Assembly: GCF_000969885.1 (NCBI RefSeq)
Contig: NZ_CP009501.1
Coordinates: 1,612,001-1,676,000, forward strand
Reading direction: 5' to 3'
Origin: Methanosarcina thermophila TM-1
Lineage (GTDB): Archaea; Halobacteriota; Methanosarcinia; Methanosarcinales; Methanosarcinaceae
Length of the DNA stretch: 64,000 nt
Position numbers and translations under genes: made by a program
In this document: piece by piece, positions 45,207 through 55,385 of the stretch
Position numbering within the stretch: position 1 is the first letter of the stretch
Layout: every line of letters starts with the position of its first letter
The notes under the pieces: model-generated
Databases searched by the model: none
What the model was told of the DNA's origin: nothing
Seen by the model: the letters and a program-made list of their open reading frames with translations, nothing else

Positions 45207-47228
45207 TCAAGTCTTAACTTTAATTTTTAACCCCCAGTTGTTTAAGGTTCCGCGGTCCTGTGCCCATTTATCAACTATTTTTAACTGCCATTTGCCTTTA
45301 ATGCTCTTTCCTTCAAATTGCTTCAATTCCGGCTTGTTTTTAGAATCATAAGTCTCGCTAAGGTTATCTTTCCCTCCACCTTCACCTTCATGCAAAGGTA
45401 TAACCGTGTTATCAGGGCTCACCAGTGAGACAAATAAATCCCCTATATAAGTGTGAGATATATCGACAGAGACTGCTTCGACAGATTCTACAATGCCCTC
45501 TTCATCAATCTGTATCTCGCTAACAATTCCGTTCAAATCGTTATCAGGTATTGCAACTCCCGAAAGGATATTTTTTTCAACAATTCCCCTGGAAGAGTTT
45601 TCCATATCATCCTTAACTGCCTTAAGTGCTTTATAGGCGTTGATTCGCCCATAGCCGAACATTTTGCTATAGCCATCGATGTATTTACCTCTATTCGGAT
45701 CAATTTTGTCTGCAGTATCACACATATATTTTCTAACCTGATCCCACCGCAGGCTCGGGTTTAGCTATAAAATCAGAGCAGCAACACCTGCGGCTAACGG
45801 TGTGGCTGCAGAAGTTTCCCCAAAAGAGTTCGTGTAAAAACCATCTGCATCACCTTTGCCCACATCTCCAACATTATATCCCCTTCCGGGAATCGATACA
45901 TCTGTTGTATAAACCCTTTTTGTTCCTCCGCTGCTTGGAGCAACAAACGCAAGTCCCTCTCCACAGTTACTGTAGGCTGCGATTTCACCCCTGTTAGTTG
46001 AGGCACCTACAGCGATAGCCTCCGGCACATTCGAAGGAAATCCAATTTGATTTTTTGACCCATTCCCAGCCGCCACAAAAACAGGACAGCCTTTGCCGCC
46101 ACGCCCAGTTTGAATGACATCTCTAATGGCATATGTTACATCGTTGCTCTCAGGGCAATTCCAGCTATTGCTCAGTATATCGGCTCTTTGCCCGGCATAG
46201 CGAATTGCATCTGCCAGTCTATTATTTTGGACCAGGTTGTCACCCATAAAAATTTTCACAGGCAGGATCTTGCAATTAGGGGCAACCCCAATAACACCTA
46301 GTGCCCCATTTCCAGTAGCTGCTACCAGACCAGCACAGGGTGTCCCATGATTATCGTTACCTCTCGTCACATAATAAGGAGGAGTGAATTTCTTCGGATT
46401 CGGATCACTGTTACCATCGAAGAAGTCCCAGCCATGTATATCAGGCTGAGAGCTATCAGGATTCGTCCAGATATTGGGCTTTAAATCGGGATGATTAATA
46501 TCCACGCCATCATCGATAATAGCGACTGTAATGTCTGGAGAGCCTTTAGTTAAGCCCCAGGCTTCCTTAGCCTTAATGTCCTCCCCAGGCACACCATGAT
46601 TTTGTCCTGTATTGTGCAGGTACCATTGTTCAAAATATGGCACGGAGGTTTTCTCAATTTCAGAGAGGAAGTTAGGCTCGGCAAATTCGGTCAGATCTGA
46701 TTCATGATATTTCCTTGCTATGGCGAATGTTTCTTTAGGATCCTTTACTTTGAGAATATACTGATTGGGAGCAAAGCGGTCTTTTTCGAGAATCTCAACG
46801 CCAGTCTCTTTGTTAAGCCTATCAATGGCATCATCGGAGACACCGCTTTTAAATCTGACTGTTATTTCATCTGTTACAACCATGCGCAATCCAGACTGAG
46901 GCTCTTTATAGACGGGAAGGACAAGCTCAACACGATCATCGTCTTCAAGGTTTTGTATGGATTCTTTCACATCAACCAGGTGTTTGGGCTGCGGCAGGGT
47001 AACAATTACAAGGTTGTTAGCTGGTATATCCTTGCGCTCTTCGGCATCTGCCAGATCAGGCATATCCAGTAACTTTTTTTCAATAGCATGCGCTGGTACA
47101 TCGCTCTTATATCTCAAAGCAAAGCTGTCAGGCAATTTATTTAGCTTAACTTTTTTATCGCCTACATAATAATACTCATACTCCTCGCTCTGGTTTGCCA
47201 CTTGTTTATCCCCCGTTAAAATCCCCAC
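45207..47228 (-). CDS. Subtilisin-like protease with P domain, interrupted by one in-frame amber codon
   Basis: 673 codons plus stop if the amber at codon 488 is read through. An N-terminal propeptide-like region (about 1-190) precedes the S8 peptidase: Asp239 (IIDDGVD), His294 (NDNHGTPCAG), oxyanion Asn389 (VFVAAGNGS) and Ser473 (GETSAATPLAAG). The frame reads AALIL, TAG, then LNPSLRWDQVRKYMCDTADK without any shift, through to GYGRINAYKAL, the normal end of the peptidase fold. A proprotein-convertase P domain follows (about 540-673; VDISHTYIGDLFVSLVSPDN). The stop falls inside the helix after the catalytic serine, so a truncated protein would not fold. Either UAG is read as pyrrolysine, or the gene is a new pseudogene. 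No signal peptide is seen from GTG 47228. Confidence 0.75.
45765..45767 (-). other. In-frame amber (TAG) codon in the protease
   Basis: The minus-strand codon 488 is TAG, between ATT TTA and CTA AAC. Upstream and downstream are the same frame and the same conserved helix, in a position where related subtilases usually carry a small residue such as Ser. TCG to TAG or TTG to TAG is a single change. Confidence 0.85.
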
Positions 47229-47872
47229 TTTTCAAGATAATTTAGAATATTTTTTTATTTATTAAGTAATTCCAAAACTCAAAACTAAGTCCCTAACTCT
47301 GAAATTTTGAGCAATTAACAGATAATATATTTTCGTTTTGTTGTATACGTTGTTAGAATCACATCTATGTCTATCAACTGCTGATTTGATTGTATGATTT
47401 TATTGCTTAAGTTATATATTAAATAATGCACGTCCCTCGATAAATAAGCGTAAATGAAGAGAATTTTCCAATTAACGACATTAAATATTCACTTTTCCAT
47501 TTTACATTTAAAGCAAGACTTTGTTATCCTGCTGAAAAATCGTTTAAAATCAGGTTTTTCTAAAGATAACACCAAAAAAGCTTTATTTTCACAACTTTCT
47601 GTGATAACCTTCCACCTGAGATTGGCGAAAAAATTCTGGTTTTTGACTATAAATTTCAGGGGAAGGGGTGTAATTTTAAATACGATTCTTCCGTTATTAA
47701 AAAGAAGTAAATCTAAATTAATATATTTATTCTGCGAGATAAAGTAGAATGGATTCCAGAAAGAGAAGTTTTCGCAATCAAACAATTGTAAAGCAAATAA
47801 AGGCAAGTTTAAAATGAATAATATAATAAGCAGCTTAATATACATGATTTACACTAAATTATTGCGATCATC
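47229..47872. other. AT-rich intergenic region
   Basis: Upstream of both the protease (minus) and the cobamide operon (plus). Short frames on both strands have no coding character. Nothing specific recognised beyond AT-rich promoter-like DNA near 47820-47870. Confidence 0.35.
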
Positions 47873-49363
47873 GTGTCAGAGCAAAGAAGTGTACCTTTAA
47901 GGAAGCATCTGATGGACCTGAAACCCTGCAGACATGGAGGGTTGGTTCAGGAAACATCTGAGACTTATAGGATCCCTGAAAGCGAAATTCTTGACTTCAG
48001 TGCCAACTTTAATCCTCTGGGAAATCCTTTTGAGCATCCGGAAAGCGGATTGAACTTTGATGAGGTTCTTAAAAACAGCTTTAAGAAACTTACCGAATAC
48101 CCTGACAACAGGTATCTTGAGTTTAGGGAAGCTGCTGCAAGGTTCGTAGGACTTGGGGTAGCCCCACAGAATATAATTCCGGGTAACGGTTCAACAGAAA
48201 TTATAAGGCTTGTAGTGGAATGTGTGGTTGAAAAAGGGGATCTTGTCCTTCTTCCTCAGCCCACTTTCGGGGAATATGAAATGCAGTGCCGGATTATGGG
48301 AGCAGAACTTCAGTACCCGAACCAGGACGAGGTAGAAACACTTCCTGACGAGCTTCTGGAAAAAGCAAAAATCCTGTTTATCTGCAACCCTAATAATCCT
48401 ACAGGGAAGCTCCGTACAAGGGATGAGATCAAAGCCCTTGCCGAACGCTGTACAAAGCATAAAACTCTTCTTTTCGTAGACGAGGCTTTTATTGAGCTAT
48501 CCGATCCTTCACAGAGCGTTGCAGACCTTGCAATAAGCAATAATTACGTTTTTGTCATGCGCTCCCTTACAAAAGATTTCGCAATCCCTGGAATCAGGAT
48601 AGGTTTCGGAATAGCTTCTCCCAAGATGGCTGAGATTCTGGATACTGCAAGGCTGTCGTGGAACCTCGGAACCCTGGCAAATGCCATGGGAACTGCGCTT
48701 CTTAATATTGAAAACGGGGTAGAAAATCCATACCTGAAAAAAGCCAGGCTTATGATCAGGGAAGAAGGTGAGAAGCTCAAAGCGAAACTCGACAGGATTC
48801 GAGGTTTTAAAGCCGGAGAAGTAAATGTGAATTTTATTTTTGTCAATGTCAGCAAATTCATGCTTGACTCGACAGAGTTAAGTGCGCGCCTGGCAGCTCG
48901 TAGAGTCCTTGTAAGGGATTGTTCTTCCTTCCACGGTCTTGGAAAAGATTACATAAGGGTTGCAGTGCGGACTGCAGAAGAAAATGACAGGCTGATTGCC
49001 GCAATAGGGGACGTAATTACCCAGTGGGGCAAAGAACAGGCGAAAAGCGAACTTCAGCATGTAATAGAAAAGGCTTCTGAAGAAGGCATAGGAAGCAGGA
49101 AAACCTGCGAGTATTATCCCTGCCACTTTGAAGGCCAGAACTGCACCTTCTGCTTCTGCCCGTTTTATCCCTGTGAAAACGAGCGTACAGGAGGGAAATG
49201 GATTGAGAGCTCAAGAGGCGGCAAGGTATGGAGCTGCGTTGACTGTCATCTAGTTCACAAGAAAGAGACCGCCCAGAAAATCCTCGACTGCCTTATGCAG
49301 GAAGGAAACACAGACGAACTTGTGAAAGTGGCTTGGAAGAAAGTTATGGAGCCTATCCTATGA
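47873..49363 (+). CDS. cobD: L-threonine-O-3-phosphate decarboxylase with Cys-rich C-terminal domain
   Basis: 496 residues. The N-terminal 390 are a PLP enzyme of aminotransferase fold: DFSANFNPLGNP, GNGSTEIIRLVVE, FICNPNNPTGKLR, the Asp of LLFVDEAFIELSD and the PLP-lysine in MRSLTKDFAIPGIRIGFG. It makes aminopropanol phosphate for the cobamide nucleotide loop. Residues about 410-465 form a metal-binding tail: CEYYPCHFEGQNCTFCFCPF, CENE, then WSCVDCHLVH. In M. mazei the corresponding CobD is reported to have threonine kinase activity and metal centres in this tail, which fits the absence of a separate kinase gene. It overlaps cbiB by 4 bases. Confidence 0.9.
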   Translation: MSEQRSVPLRKHLMDLKPCRHGGLVQETSETYRIPESEILDFSANFNPLGNPFEHPESGLNFDEVLKNSFKKLTEYPDNRYLEFREAAARFVGLGVAPQNIIPGNGSTEIIRLVVECVVEKGDLVLLPQPTFGEYEMQCRIMGAELQYPNQDEVETLPDELLEKAKILFICNPNNPTGKLRTRDEIKALAERCTKHKTLLFVDEAFIELSDPSQSVADLAISNNYVFVMRSLTKDFAIPGIRIGFGIASPKMAEILDTARLSWNLGTLANAMGTALLNIENGVENPYLKKARLMIREEGEKLKAKLDRIRGFKAGEVNVNFIFVNVSKFMLDSTELSARLAARRVLVRDCSSFHGLGKDYIRVAVRTAEENDRLIAAIGDVITQWGKEQAKSELQHVIEKASEEGIGSRKTCEYYPCHFEGQNCTFCFCPFYPCENERTGGKWIESSRGGKVWSCVDCHLVHKKETAQKILDCLMQEGNTDELVKVAWKKVMEPIL

Positions 49364-50346
49364 TTTTGCCAGACAGCGGGCACCTTGCTCTCGTACTTCT
49401 GCTTGCAGCAGCAATAGACATAGTTTTCGGGGAACCGCCTGCTGCCGTACACCCTGTTGTGTGGATAGGAAAATTAATCAACTTTTTGAAAGATGCGGCT
49501 CCTCGGACCCACAGAAAAATTTATGGAGTTGCAATGGCTCTATGCTGCGTTTTTTTCGCAGCTTTGCTTGGATACTCAGTGCTTTACATTGCAGCCCTTC
49601 CAGGAATGCCAGGCGTACTCGGGCTCCTTCTCGAAGCCTATTTCCTGAAAGCTACCTTTGCCATTAACTGTCTGCTCAGCCCTGCAAGGGAGATTTACGG
49701 GCATCTTGAAGCAAACAGGCTTGAGAAAGTCCGGGAAATGCTCCCGATATACGTGAGCCGTAACCCTTCCAAACTGACCAGAACCCAGATGTCGTCGGCA
49801 GTTATCGAATCCGTATCCGAGAATTATGTTGATGGTGTCCTGAGTCCAATATTCTATTATACCATTTTCGGGGGATACGGGCTTGTTGCTGCGTATGCAT
49901 TTAAAGCTATAAGTACTCTGGATTCAATGGTAGGATACAAAACCGAGCCGTATAGGGAACTTGGGTACTTCTCGGCAAAATCCGATGATGTACTGAACTG
50001 GATCCCTGCCCGAATCTCAGTTATATTTATTCTTGCTGCAGCCCTTACAGTGGCTTTGCTCCCGAAAAAACCTGGGCAAATTTTCCCCTTAAACAGCATA
50101 AAGAGCGCCCTTGAAGACGGAATGAAAACTCCGTCCCCCAATTCCGGCTATCCCATGGCAGCTACTGCAGGAGCGCTCGGAATCAAACTTGAAAAACCTG
50201 ATAATTACATACTTGGGGCCTTATATCCCCCGAGCGAAGTAAAAGATATAAAAAGGGTATCCCAGTTAATAGCATTAGCTTCAGGCTTCTCGCTTGCTGC
50301 CTTTGCGGCAGTAATCCAGATAGCAGGGATACACCTGCATCCGTGA
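49360..50346 (+). CDS. cbiB: Adenosylcobinamide-phosphate synthase
   Basis: 328 residues, a polytopic membrane protein. It joins aminopropanol phosphate to adenosylcobyrate. Marks: VFGEPPAAVHPVVWIGKLIN, SPAREIYGHLEANRLEKVRE, VSRNPSKLTRTQMSSAVIES, VSENYVDGVLSPIFYYTIFG and the conserved MKTPSPNSGYPMAATAGALG. Start ATG 49360 overlaps the cobD stop (ATGA); a TTG 9 codons upstream is unlikely. Second gene of the cobamide operon; it uses the product of CobD. Confidence 0.92.
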   Translation: MILPDSGHLALVLLLAAAIDIVFGEPPAAVHPVVWIGKLINFLKDAAPRTHRKIYGVAMALCCVFFAALLGYSVLYIAALPGMPGVLGLLLEAYFLKATFAINCLLSPAREIYGHLEANRLEKVREMLPIYVSRNPSKLTRTQMSSAVIESVSENYVDGVLSPIFYYTIFGGYGLVAAYAFKAISTLDSMVGYKTEPYRELGYFSAKSDDVLNWIPARISVIFILAAALTVALLPKKPGQIFPLNSIKSALEDGMKTPSPNSGYPMAATAGALGIKLEKPDNYILGALYPPSEVKDIKRVSQLIALASGFSLAAFAAVIQIAGIHLHP

Positions 50347-50482
50347 CTTTTCCTTTGCCACCGGAGCCAATCCGTTAGATATCCAGAACTTCATATGGAA
50401 GCAGGTTTCCAGGAAAAGCCATGTGATGTTGTTAAAGATTCTCGAAATCAATAGAACTGTTTAACAACCCCGAAGTGATGAT

Positions 50483-51025
50483 ATGAAGTTATCCGATATT
50501 GAGGAAAAGAACCTGAAAAAAGGACAGCCTGAGAATGTAGAAGAAAAAGCTACATTCGACATTCTTGACGTCCTGGCTGAAGAAGGCATCAGTATTCAGG
50601 ATCTTACAGATACGGCTCTGGAGATGTATGTTCCACATCCGGGGCTTGAGACCAGGGAGAAAGCCGACACTCTGTTCAAAAGGGAACTCAAGTACGCGCT
50701 TTCTGATCCAAACCTCTGCCTTCTGATCTATTCCGGAATCCTGCTGGAGCGAGAAGGCAGGGCAGGAAACCTTCCGAACCTCAGCAAAAAAGCCTATGAG
50801 AAGGATCTTACTTTTATAATTGCAGATGAAGTCCTTGGCACAAGTATTGCAAACTATATCAGCGGTTCCAAAGGCACGTTTGAGTATATCAGGTACGATA
50901 AAAAGAAACCCGGAATCCTTGCAAAACTCGGGCCTTTTATGGATGATGTAATAGGGGGCCTTATAGGAGGCGTGTCCTCCAACATGTATTCACGAGGTAT
51001 GGCAGAGTTTGAAAGAAAGGATTGA
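50483..51025 (+). CDS. cobZ: Alpha-ribazole-5'-phosphate phosphatase, archaeal type
   Basis: 180 residues. It has the PgpA-like helical fold seen in the M. mazei CobZ that removes phosphate from alpha-ribazole phosphate and replaces bacterial CobC. Segments: [40 protein letters not shown] and [20 protein letters not shown], a Gly-rich membrane-associated end. A 136-base gap precedes it, so it may have its own promoter. Its end meets the cobS frame. Confidence 0.87.
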   Translation: MKLSDIEEKNLKKGQPENVEEKATFDILDVLAEEGISIQDLTDTALEMYVPHPGLETREKADTLFKRELKYALSDPNLCLLIYSGILLEREGRAGNLPNLSKKAYEKDLTFIIADEVLGTSIANYISGSKGTFEYIRYDKKKPGILAKLGPFMDDVIGGLIGGVSSNMYSRGMAEFERKD

Positions 51026-51042
51026 AAAACAGGCGATATTCA

Positions 51043-51885
51043 ATGAATTCATATTTGCTGGCTTTTAAATCAGGCTTTGGCTTCCTGTCCACGATCCCTG
51101 TGGGAATTAGCATGGAAGGGATCGAAGAGCTAATGAAGAAGATCTACTTCTATCCTGTGGTAGGAGCAGTTCTCGGGCTTCTTATAGGGTCAATTGCATA
51201 CATCGGGCAGATAATATTTCCCGCACCAGTGGTTGCAGCCCTTATCATGGGATTCATATATTATATTACAGGGTTTAACCATCTCGATGGAGTTACTGAT
51301 ATAGGGGATGGTTTCATGGCCCACGGATCGAGAGAAAAAAAGCTCAAAGCTCTCAAGGATACATCCCTTGGGACAGGGGGGGCAGCCTTTTGCATGTTGC
51401 TGCTGCTGACCCTTTATGGTTCCATAAGGGCAGTTCAAGAAGAAGGCCTGACTGTTTTCGGACCTGACCTCCCGGTTCTAATGTTTGGATCAATGTTTAT
51501 TGCCGAAGTCAGTGCAAAACAGTCAATGTTGACTATTGCTGCCTTTGGGAAGCCAATACCTCCACGAGAAAAACAGGCTTATCCTGGCCTTGGAACCATG
51601 ACTATAAACGGAGCAACAAAAAAGAATTTCCTGATAGGCTTCATATTCGGTGCCGTTGTTTGTTTCCTGCCCTTCGGGTGGATAGGGCTTCTGGCTTATC
51701 TTGGAGCCTGTACCTCGGCTCTGGTGATTCTTAACCGGAGTTATGCCCATTTCGGCGGCTTAAATGGCGACGGAATCGGTACTGCTAACGAAATCGGCAG
51801 GGTGACCGCTCTTACTATTCTCGCAGTTATCCTGAAACTATCATTGAACGGACAAATGGGAGGTTTAGAATGGACGCTATTGTAA
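51043..51885 (+). CDS. cobS: Adenosylcobinamide-GDP ribazoletransferase (cobalamin synthase)
   Basis: 280 residues, multi-span membrane protein. It joins adenosylcobinamide-GDP to alpha-ribazole. Marks: [45 protein letters not shown] with the metal-binding aspartates, [20 protein letters not shown], and [21 protein letters not shown] use ATG 51043 ([14 protein letters not shown]); a TTG at 51022 is possible. It overlaps cobY by 16 bases, so the two are coupled. Confidence 0.92.
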   Translation: MNSYLLAFKSGFGFLSTIPVGISMEGIEELMKKIYFYPVVGAVLGLLIGSIAYIGQIIFPAPVVAALIMGFIYYITGFNHLDGVTDIGDGFMAHGSREKKLKALKDTSLGTGGAAFCMLLLLTLYGSIRAVQEEGLTVFGPDLPVLMFGSMFIAEVSAKQSMLTIAAFGKPIPPREKQAYPGLGTMTINGATKKNFLIGFIFGAVVCFLPFGWIGLLAYLGACTSALVILNRSYAHFGGLNGDGIGTANEIGRVTALTILAVILKLSLNGQMGGLEWTLL

Positions 51886-52475
51886 TGGCAGGAGGATTCG
51901 GGCAGAGGCTTGGAATGGGAGAAAAGCCATGTGTTGAGCTGCTTGGAAAGCCACTCATAGCCTATGTAATAGATACCCTCAGAGCCGCAAAGGGTATAGA
52001 CAGGGTTTTCGTAGCGGTCTCTCCTGTTACTCCCAAAACTGAAATCATGATTCATGAGCGCTACAAAGGAGAAGTCCGCGTAATAAGAACCTTTGGCGGA
52101 AACTATGTAGGAGACATGATTTATGCGGTAGAAACTGCAGGAGCAACTGGTCCTGTAATGATTATCATGTCCGACCTCCCCCTAATAGACCCAGAACTTA
52201 TCGATTTGGTAATTGAGAGGTATAAAGAAGAAGGAAAGCCTGCACTTTCGGTCTATGTCCCGATAAATGTCTGCAAAGGAGTTGGAATCAGGCCGGACAC
52301 GGTTTTTAATAAAGATGGGAAGCTCATAGTACCTGCTGGAATTAATATTCTGGATAGTTCTCAAATCCGAAAAGAACAGGAAGACTTTAATCTGATACTT
52401 GATAATCCCAAACTAGCAATAAACGTAAATACCGTTGAGGATCTGCAGCGCTGCAGGGATCTGCTGCAGGTTTAA
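51870..52475 (+). CDS. cobY: GTP:adenosylcobinamide-phosphate guanylyltransferase
   Basis: 201 residues. It activates adenosylcobinamide phosphate with GTP. It is the archaeal replacement for CobU and has a nucleotidyltransferase fold: [20 protein letters not shown] (GTP loop), [15 protein letters not shown], and the metal-binding Asp in [15 protein letters not shown]. The C-terminal end ENINTVEDLQ-like strand ([17 protein letters not shown]) is typical. Fifth gene of the cobamide cluster. Confidence 0.92.
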   Translation: MDAIVMAGGFGQRLGMGEKPCVELLGKPLIAYVIDTLRAAKGIDRVFVAVSPVTPKTEIMIHERYKGEVRVIRTFGGNYVGDMIYAVETAGATGPVMIIMSDLPLIDPELIDLVIERYKEEGKPALSVYVPINVCKGVGIRPDTVFNKDGKLIVPAGINILDSSQIRKEQEDFNLILDNPKLAINVNTVEDLQRCRDLLQV

Positions 52476-52495
52476 AACTAAAAAACTTACTAGAG

Positions 52496-53236
52496 GTGTC
52501 GTATATTCTATCATTAAAAAACCTGGTGCTGAGCCGTGATGGAAAGAAAATCCTGCATGGAGTCAATCTTGAGGTAGGCGACCGGGAAATTCACAGCATT
52601 ATCGGTGCAAACGGCGCGGGAAAAAGTACACTTGCATATACCCTGATGGGACTCCAGGGTTATGAATACGAAGAAGGTAGCCTCATCTTTGATGGGGAAG
52701 ATATCACACCGCTCTCAATAACCGAACGTGCTAGAAAAGGCATTACCCTCGCCTGGCAGGAGCCTGCCCGTTTTGAAGGGCTGAAAGTCAGGGATTACCT
52801 AGCAATCGGGGCAAAAGGCAATGGAGGCATTACTGAGGAGGAACTTAAAGAAGCCCTGAGGAAAGTTGACCTTAATCCCGAAAAATACCTGGACAGGGAA
52901 GTTGGTGAAGCACTCAGCGGAGGGGAAAGAAAACGTATAGAACTTGCATCAATAATCACGATGAAACCAAAACTTGCAATTCTTGACGAACCGGATTCCG
53001 GGATCGATGTTGTCTCCTTAAAAGAGATCGTGGCTTTGATCCAGACCTTAAAGGAAAATGGTTCCTCGGTACTTGTAATTACACACAGGGAGGAGATTGC
53101 AGCCGCATCCGATAAGGCGTCCCTGATGTGTGAAGGGACTATCCTCAGGAGCGGAGACCCCCTGGAAATCAGTGAGTTTTTCAAAAACAGATGCATACCA
53201 TGTGACAACAGGGTATCCTCACCAAAGGCGGCTTAA
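52496..53236 (+). CDS. sufC: SufC-type Fe-S assembly ATPase
   Basis: 246 residues from GTG after AGAGGTG. It is an ABC ATPase without membrane partner: Walker A IIGANGAGKSTLAYTLMG (about 34-51), signature EALSGGERKRIELASIITMK, Walker B KLAILDEPDSGIDVVSL, and the switch ITHREEIA. It pairs with the SufB-like protein encoded 3 bases on, forming the minimal archaeal SUF scaffold. It lies 20 bases after cobY and may be cotranscribed. Confidence 0.9.
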   Translation: MSYILSLKNLVLSRDGKKILHGVNLEVGDREIHSIIGANGAGKSTLAYTLMGLQGYEYEEGSLIFDGEDITPLSITERARKGITLAWQEPARFEGLKVRDYLAIGAKGNGGITEEELKEALRKVDLNPEKYLDREVGEALSGGERKRIELASIITMKPKLAILDEPDSGIDVVSLKEIVALIQTLKENGSSVLVITHREEIAAASDKASLMCEGTILRSGDPLEISEFFKNRCIPCDNRVSSPKAA

Positions 53237-53238
53237 CG

Positions 53239-54201
53239 ATGACCCAGATAACTGTTAATACGCTTTCAAGTGAAATCAAAGAAATGGACGCAGCCTATTC
53301 GGCAGCAGGAGGGAATCCTGCAGTACTGCATAAGCATGAGCTTGCAAGCCTTGTGATAAGCGGAAACAAAGTACTTAATGCAAACGGGACAGAAGGAATT
53401 GTGCTTGAAACTAATCGGACAGAACATGGAGTGGACGTTAATATGACCATTAAGAAAGGGTATAAAATTCCACTTCCTGTCCATCTCTGCTTTGGGCTTA
53501 TTCCGGAAGACGGACTCCAGGAAATAAAGATGAATTTTGTGGCTGAAGAAGATTCAGCTGTCGAGCTCATTGCACACTGCACATTCCCTAACGCTGTGAA
53601 GGTTATTCATAGAATGGACGCCAAAATGGTCATAGGGAAAAATGCCTCATTAAAGTATACGGAAACCCATTTCCACGGTCCCCACGGGGGAGCTCAGGTG
53701 ATTCCGAAAGCTTATGTAAAGATAGAGGAAGGAGGCCGTTACTATAATAATTTCTCACTGGTCTCGGGCAGAGTAGGATATCTTGAGTTTGATTACAGCG
53801 TGGATGCCGAGAAGGATGCTGTCTGTGAGATGGTTACCAAAGTCTATGGGAAAAAGGACGATAAAATAAAAATCCTAGAAAAAATATCCCTTAATGGGGA
53901 AAATGCAAGAAGCGTAATTAAAAGCCGACTGGCCATTACAGATAACGCGGAATCGGAATTCAGGGGAATTACCGAAGGTCATGCCCCGGGAGCCAGAGGG
54001 CATGTGGATTGCATGGAGGTTATCCAGGGCAATGCAAAAGCCGAAGCTGTCCCCATAGTACGTGTTGATAACCCTCTTGCCAAAGTAACCCACGAGGCTG
54101 CAATTGGGTGTGTGGACAAAAAAGAGGTAGAAACCCTGATGGCTCGCGGCCTTGAAGAAGAAGACGCAATTGATGTCATCGTGAAGGGAATGCTGGCCTG
54201 A
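53239..54201 (+). CDS. sufB: SufB/SufD-type Fe-S cluster scaffold protein
   Basis: 320 residues, shorter than bacterial SufB (about 480) as usual in archaea. The beta-helix core runs through ENARSVIKSRLAITDNAESE and GARGHVDCMEVIQGNAKAEA, with the conserved VDNPLAKVTHEAAIGCVDKK, then a C-terminal helix ETLMARGLEEEDAIDVIVKG. Cysteines in HVDCMEV and IGCVDK are candidate cluster ligands. It works with SufC in Fe-S cluster building. The neighbouring CobD tail may need such metal centres, though this link is inferred. Confidence 0.88.
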   Translation: MTQITVNTLSSEIKEMDAAYSAAGGNPAVLHKHELASLVISGNKVLNANGTEGIVLETNRTEHGVDVNMTIKKGYKIPLPVHLCFGLIPEDGLQEIKMNFVAEEDSAVELIAHCTFPNAVKVIHRMDAKMVIGKNASLKYTETHFHGPHGGAQVIPKAYVKIEEGGRYYNNFSLVSGRVGYLEFDYSVDAEKDAVCEMVTKVYGKKDDKIKILEKISLNGENARSVIKSRLAITDNAESEFRGITEGHAPGARGHVDCMEVIQGNAKAEAVPIVRVDNPLAKVTHEAAIGCVDKKEVETLMARGLEEEDAIDVIVKGMLA

Positions 54202-54329
54202 GACCCGTTTTATTCCCTTTTTCACGCATAACTTAAGAAACTTAATTATCTCTCCAGGAATACTGGAAGTCTATCCCGTAAACTGTAAAAGGGGGATCCA
54301 ATTTAATCTGAATGAGATCTTAACAAGAG

Positions 54330-54704
54330 GTGAGAGACATAGTTGGTGAAATTATTATCTTAGAGAAAAAATATTCCGAAAAAAACCTGCAGCTTATTAC
54401 AGGAAAAAAAGATATATCTTCACATTATCAGGATATTCCCGAAGAAATGCTGCTCTTAAGTGAAGTCATTGAAGATCCCCTCAAACTACCTTACATGCTG
54501 GAAACTTTCTATACCGCTCCGATAAAGAATGAAAAAGCCTTCCATTTTGCTCTCCTGCGAGTCCAGGTAGATTCCGACCTCAGGATGCATGAGGATATCC
54601 AGAAATATCAGCAAAGGAAATATGTAGCCGAAACCCTGGAAAAGCTGCTCTATGGAGAACTTATGCTTTCAGTGGGAGAAAGTTCAGGCATGGAAAACGA
54701 CTGA
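54330..54704 (+). CDS. Hypothetical protein downstream of sufBC
   Basis: 124 residues from GTG. It is predicted to be mostly helical, acidic, with no membrane segment and no cysteine. The central EEMLLLSEVIEDPLKLPYML and PIKNEKAFHFALLRVQVDSD look like a conserved small archaeal protein, but I do not recognise it. It lies 128 bases after the SufB gene on the same strand. Confidence 0.5.
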   Translation: MRDIVGEIIILEKKYSEKNLQLITGKKDISSHYQDIPEEMLLLSEVIEDPLKLPYMLETFYTAPIKNEKAFHFALLRVQVDSDLRMHEDIQKYQQRKYVAETLEKLLYGELMLSVGESSGMEND

Positions 54705-54858
54705 TTAGTTCAGTTTCCTATAAGTGATTTTTATCTGGCTGTGCCATCTTTTTGGCTAATCTGGCTCCCGGCAGATTGGCATGGGATCTTGAAGTATATT
54801 CTTATTCTCCTGGGACTTTTTACAATAGCTCAATGGCAATAGAGATCAACCACCGAAG

Positions 54859-55101
54859 ATGTTCGGAAAATTATATCTCTATAGTACTCCAGTCCTCACA
54901 ATGCTGGTAATAGCAATGTCTTAACTGGCATTCATATTTTTAGGATTCTGGAAGTTTATTGCGCTGGCTTATGGACTTTTCAATCAGTTCCTCTTTTGTA
55001 TAGACATAATATCTCTGAACAGGCTTGAAATAGGATGGACATCTACGCCAATTGAATTCATCGCCCTGGCGCTATATATCTCGCTCTGGGTCTATTCATA
55101 A
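54859..55101 (+). pseudogene. Broken small membrane protein gene
   Basis: ATG 54859 begins MFGKLYLYSTPVLTMLVIAM. An in-frame TAA follows at 54922-54924. The same frame continues hydrophobic (LAFIFLGFWKFIALAYGLF, then TPIEFIALALYISLWVYS) to TAA 55099-55101. The downstream half is clearly membrane-protein-like, so a stop has disrupted it. It could be the end of a longer decayed permease in the methylamine locus. Confidence 0.45.
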
Positions 55102-55385
55102 CAGGAGGCTACAGAGAAGAAGCCAGAATTGAAACATTGACCTGATTAGTTGTATTTCTCAAAAAGAGTTTGGTAATTCCTGCCCGAAGTATGACGGAAA
55201 TCCCTCAGAAGCTGTTGAAAATAAAGATACTATACTGTAAACACCTGGAAGCCGTCATATAATGTGAGCAAACTCTATAGAGTCTCATGGAGTTTAGATT
55301 TTCCAGAAAGCCTATTGGATAAATCTGATTGTATTTGCATAAGTCGGAAAATTAAATTAATGAATAAAAAAAGTTTCTAAGATAA

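Noticed and set aside
47454-47845. Frames on both strands before cobD
   Set aside because: AT-rich, opposite frames shadow each other, no ribosome site.
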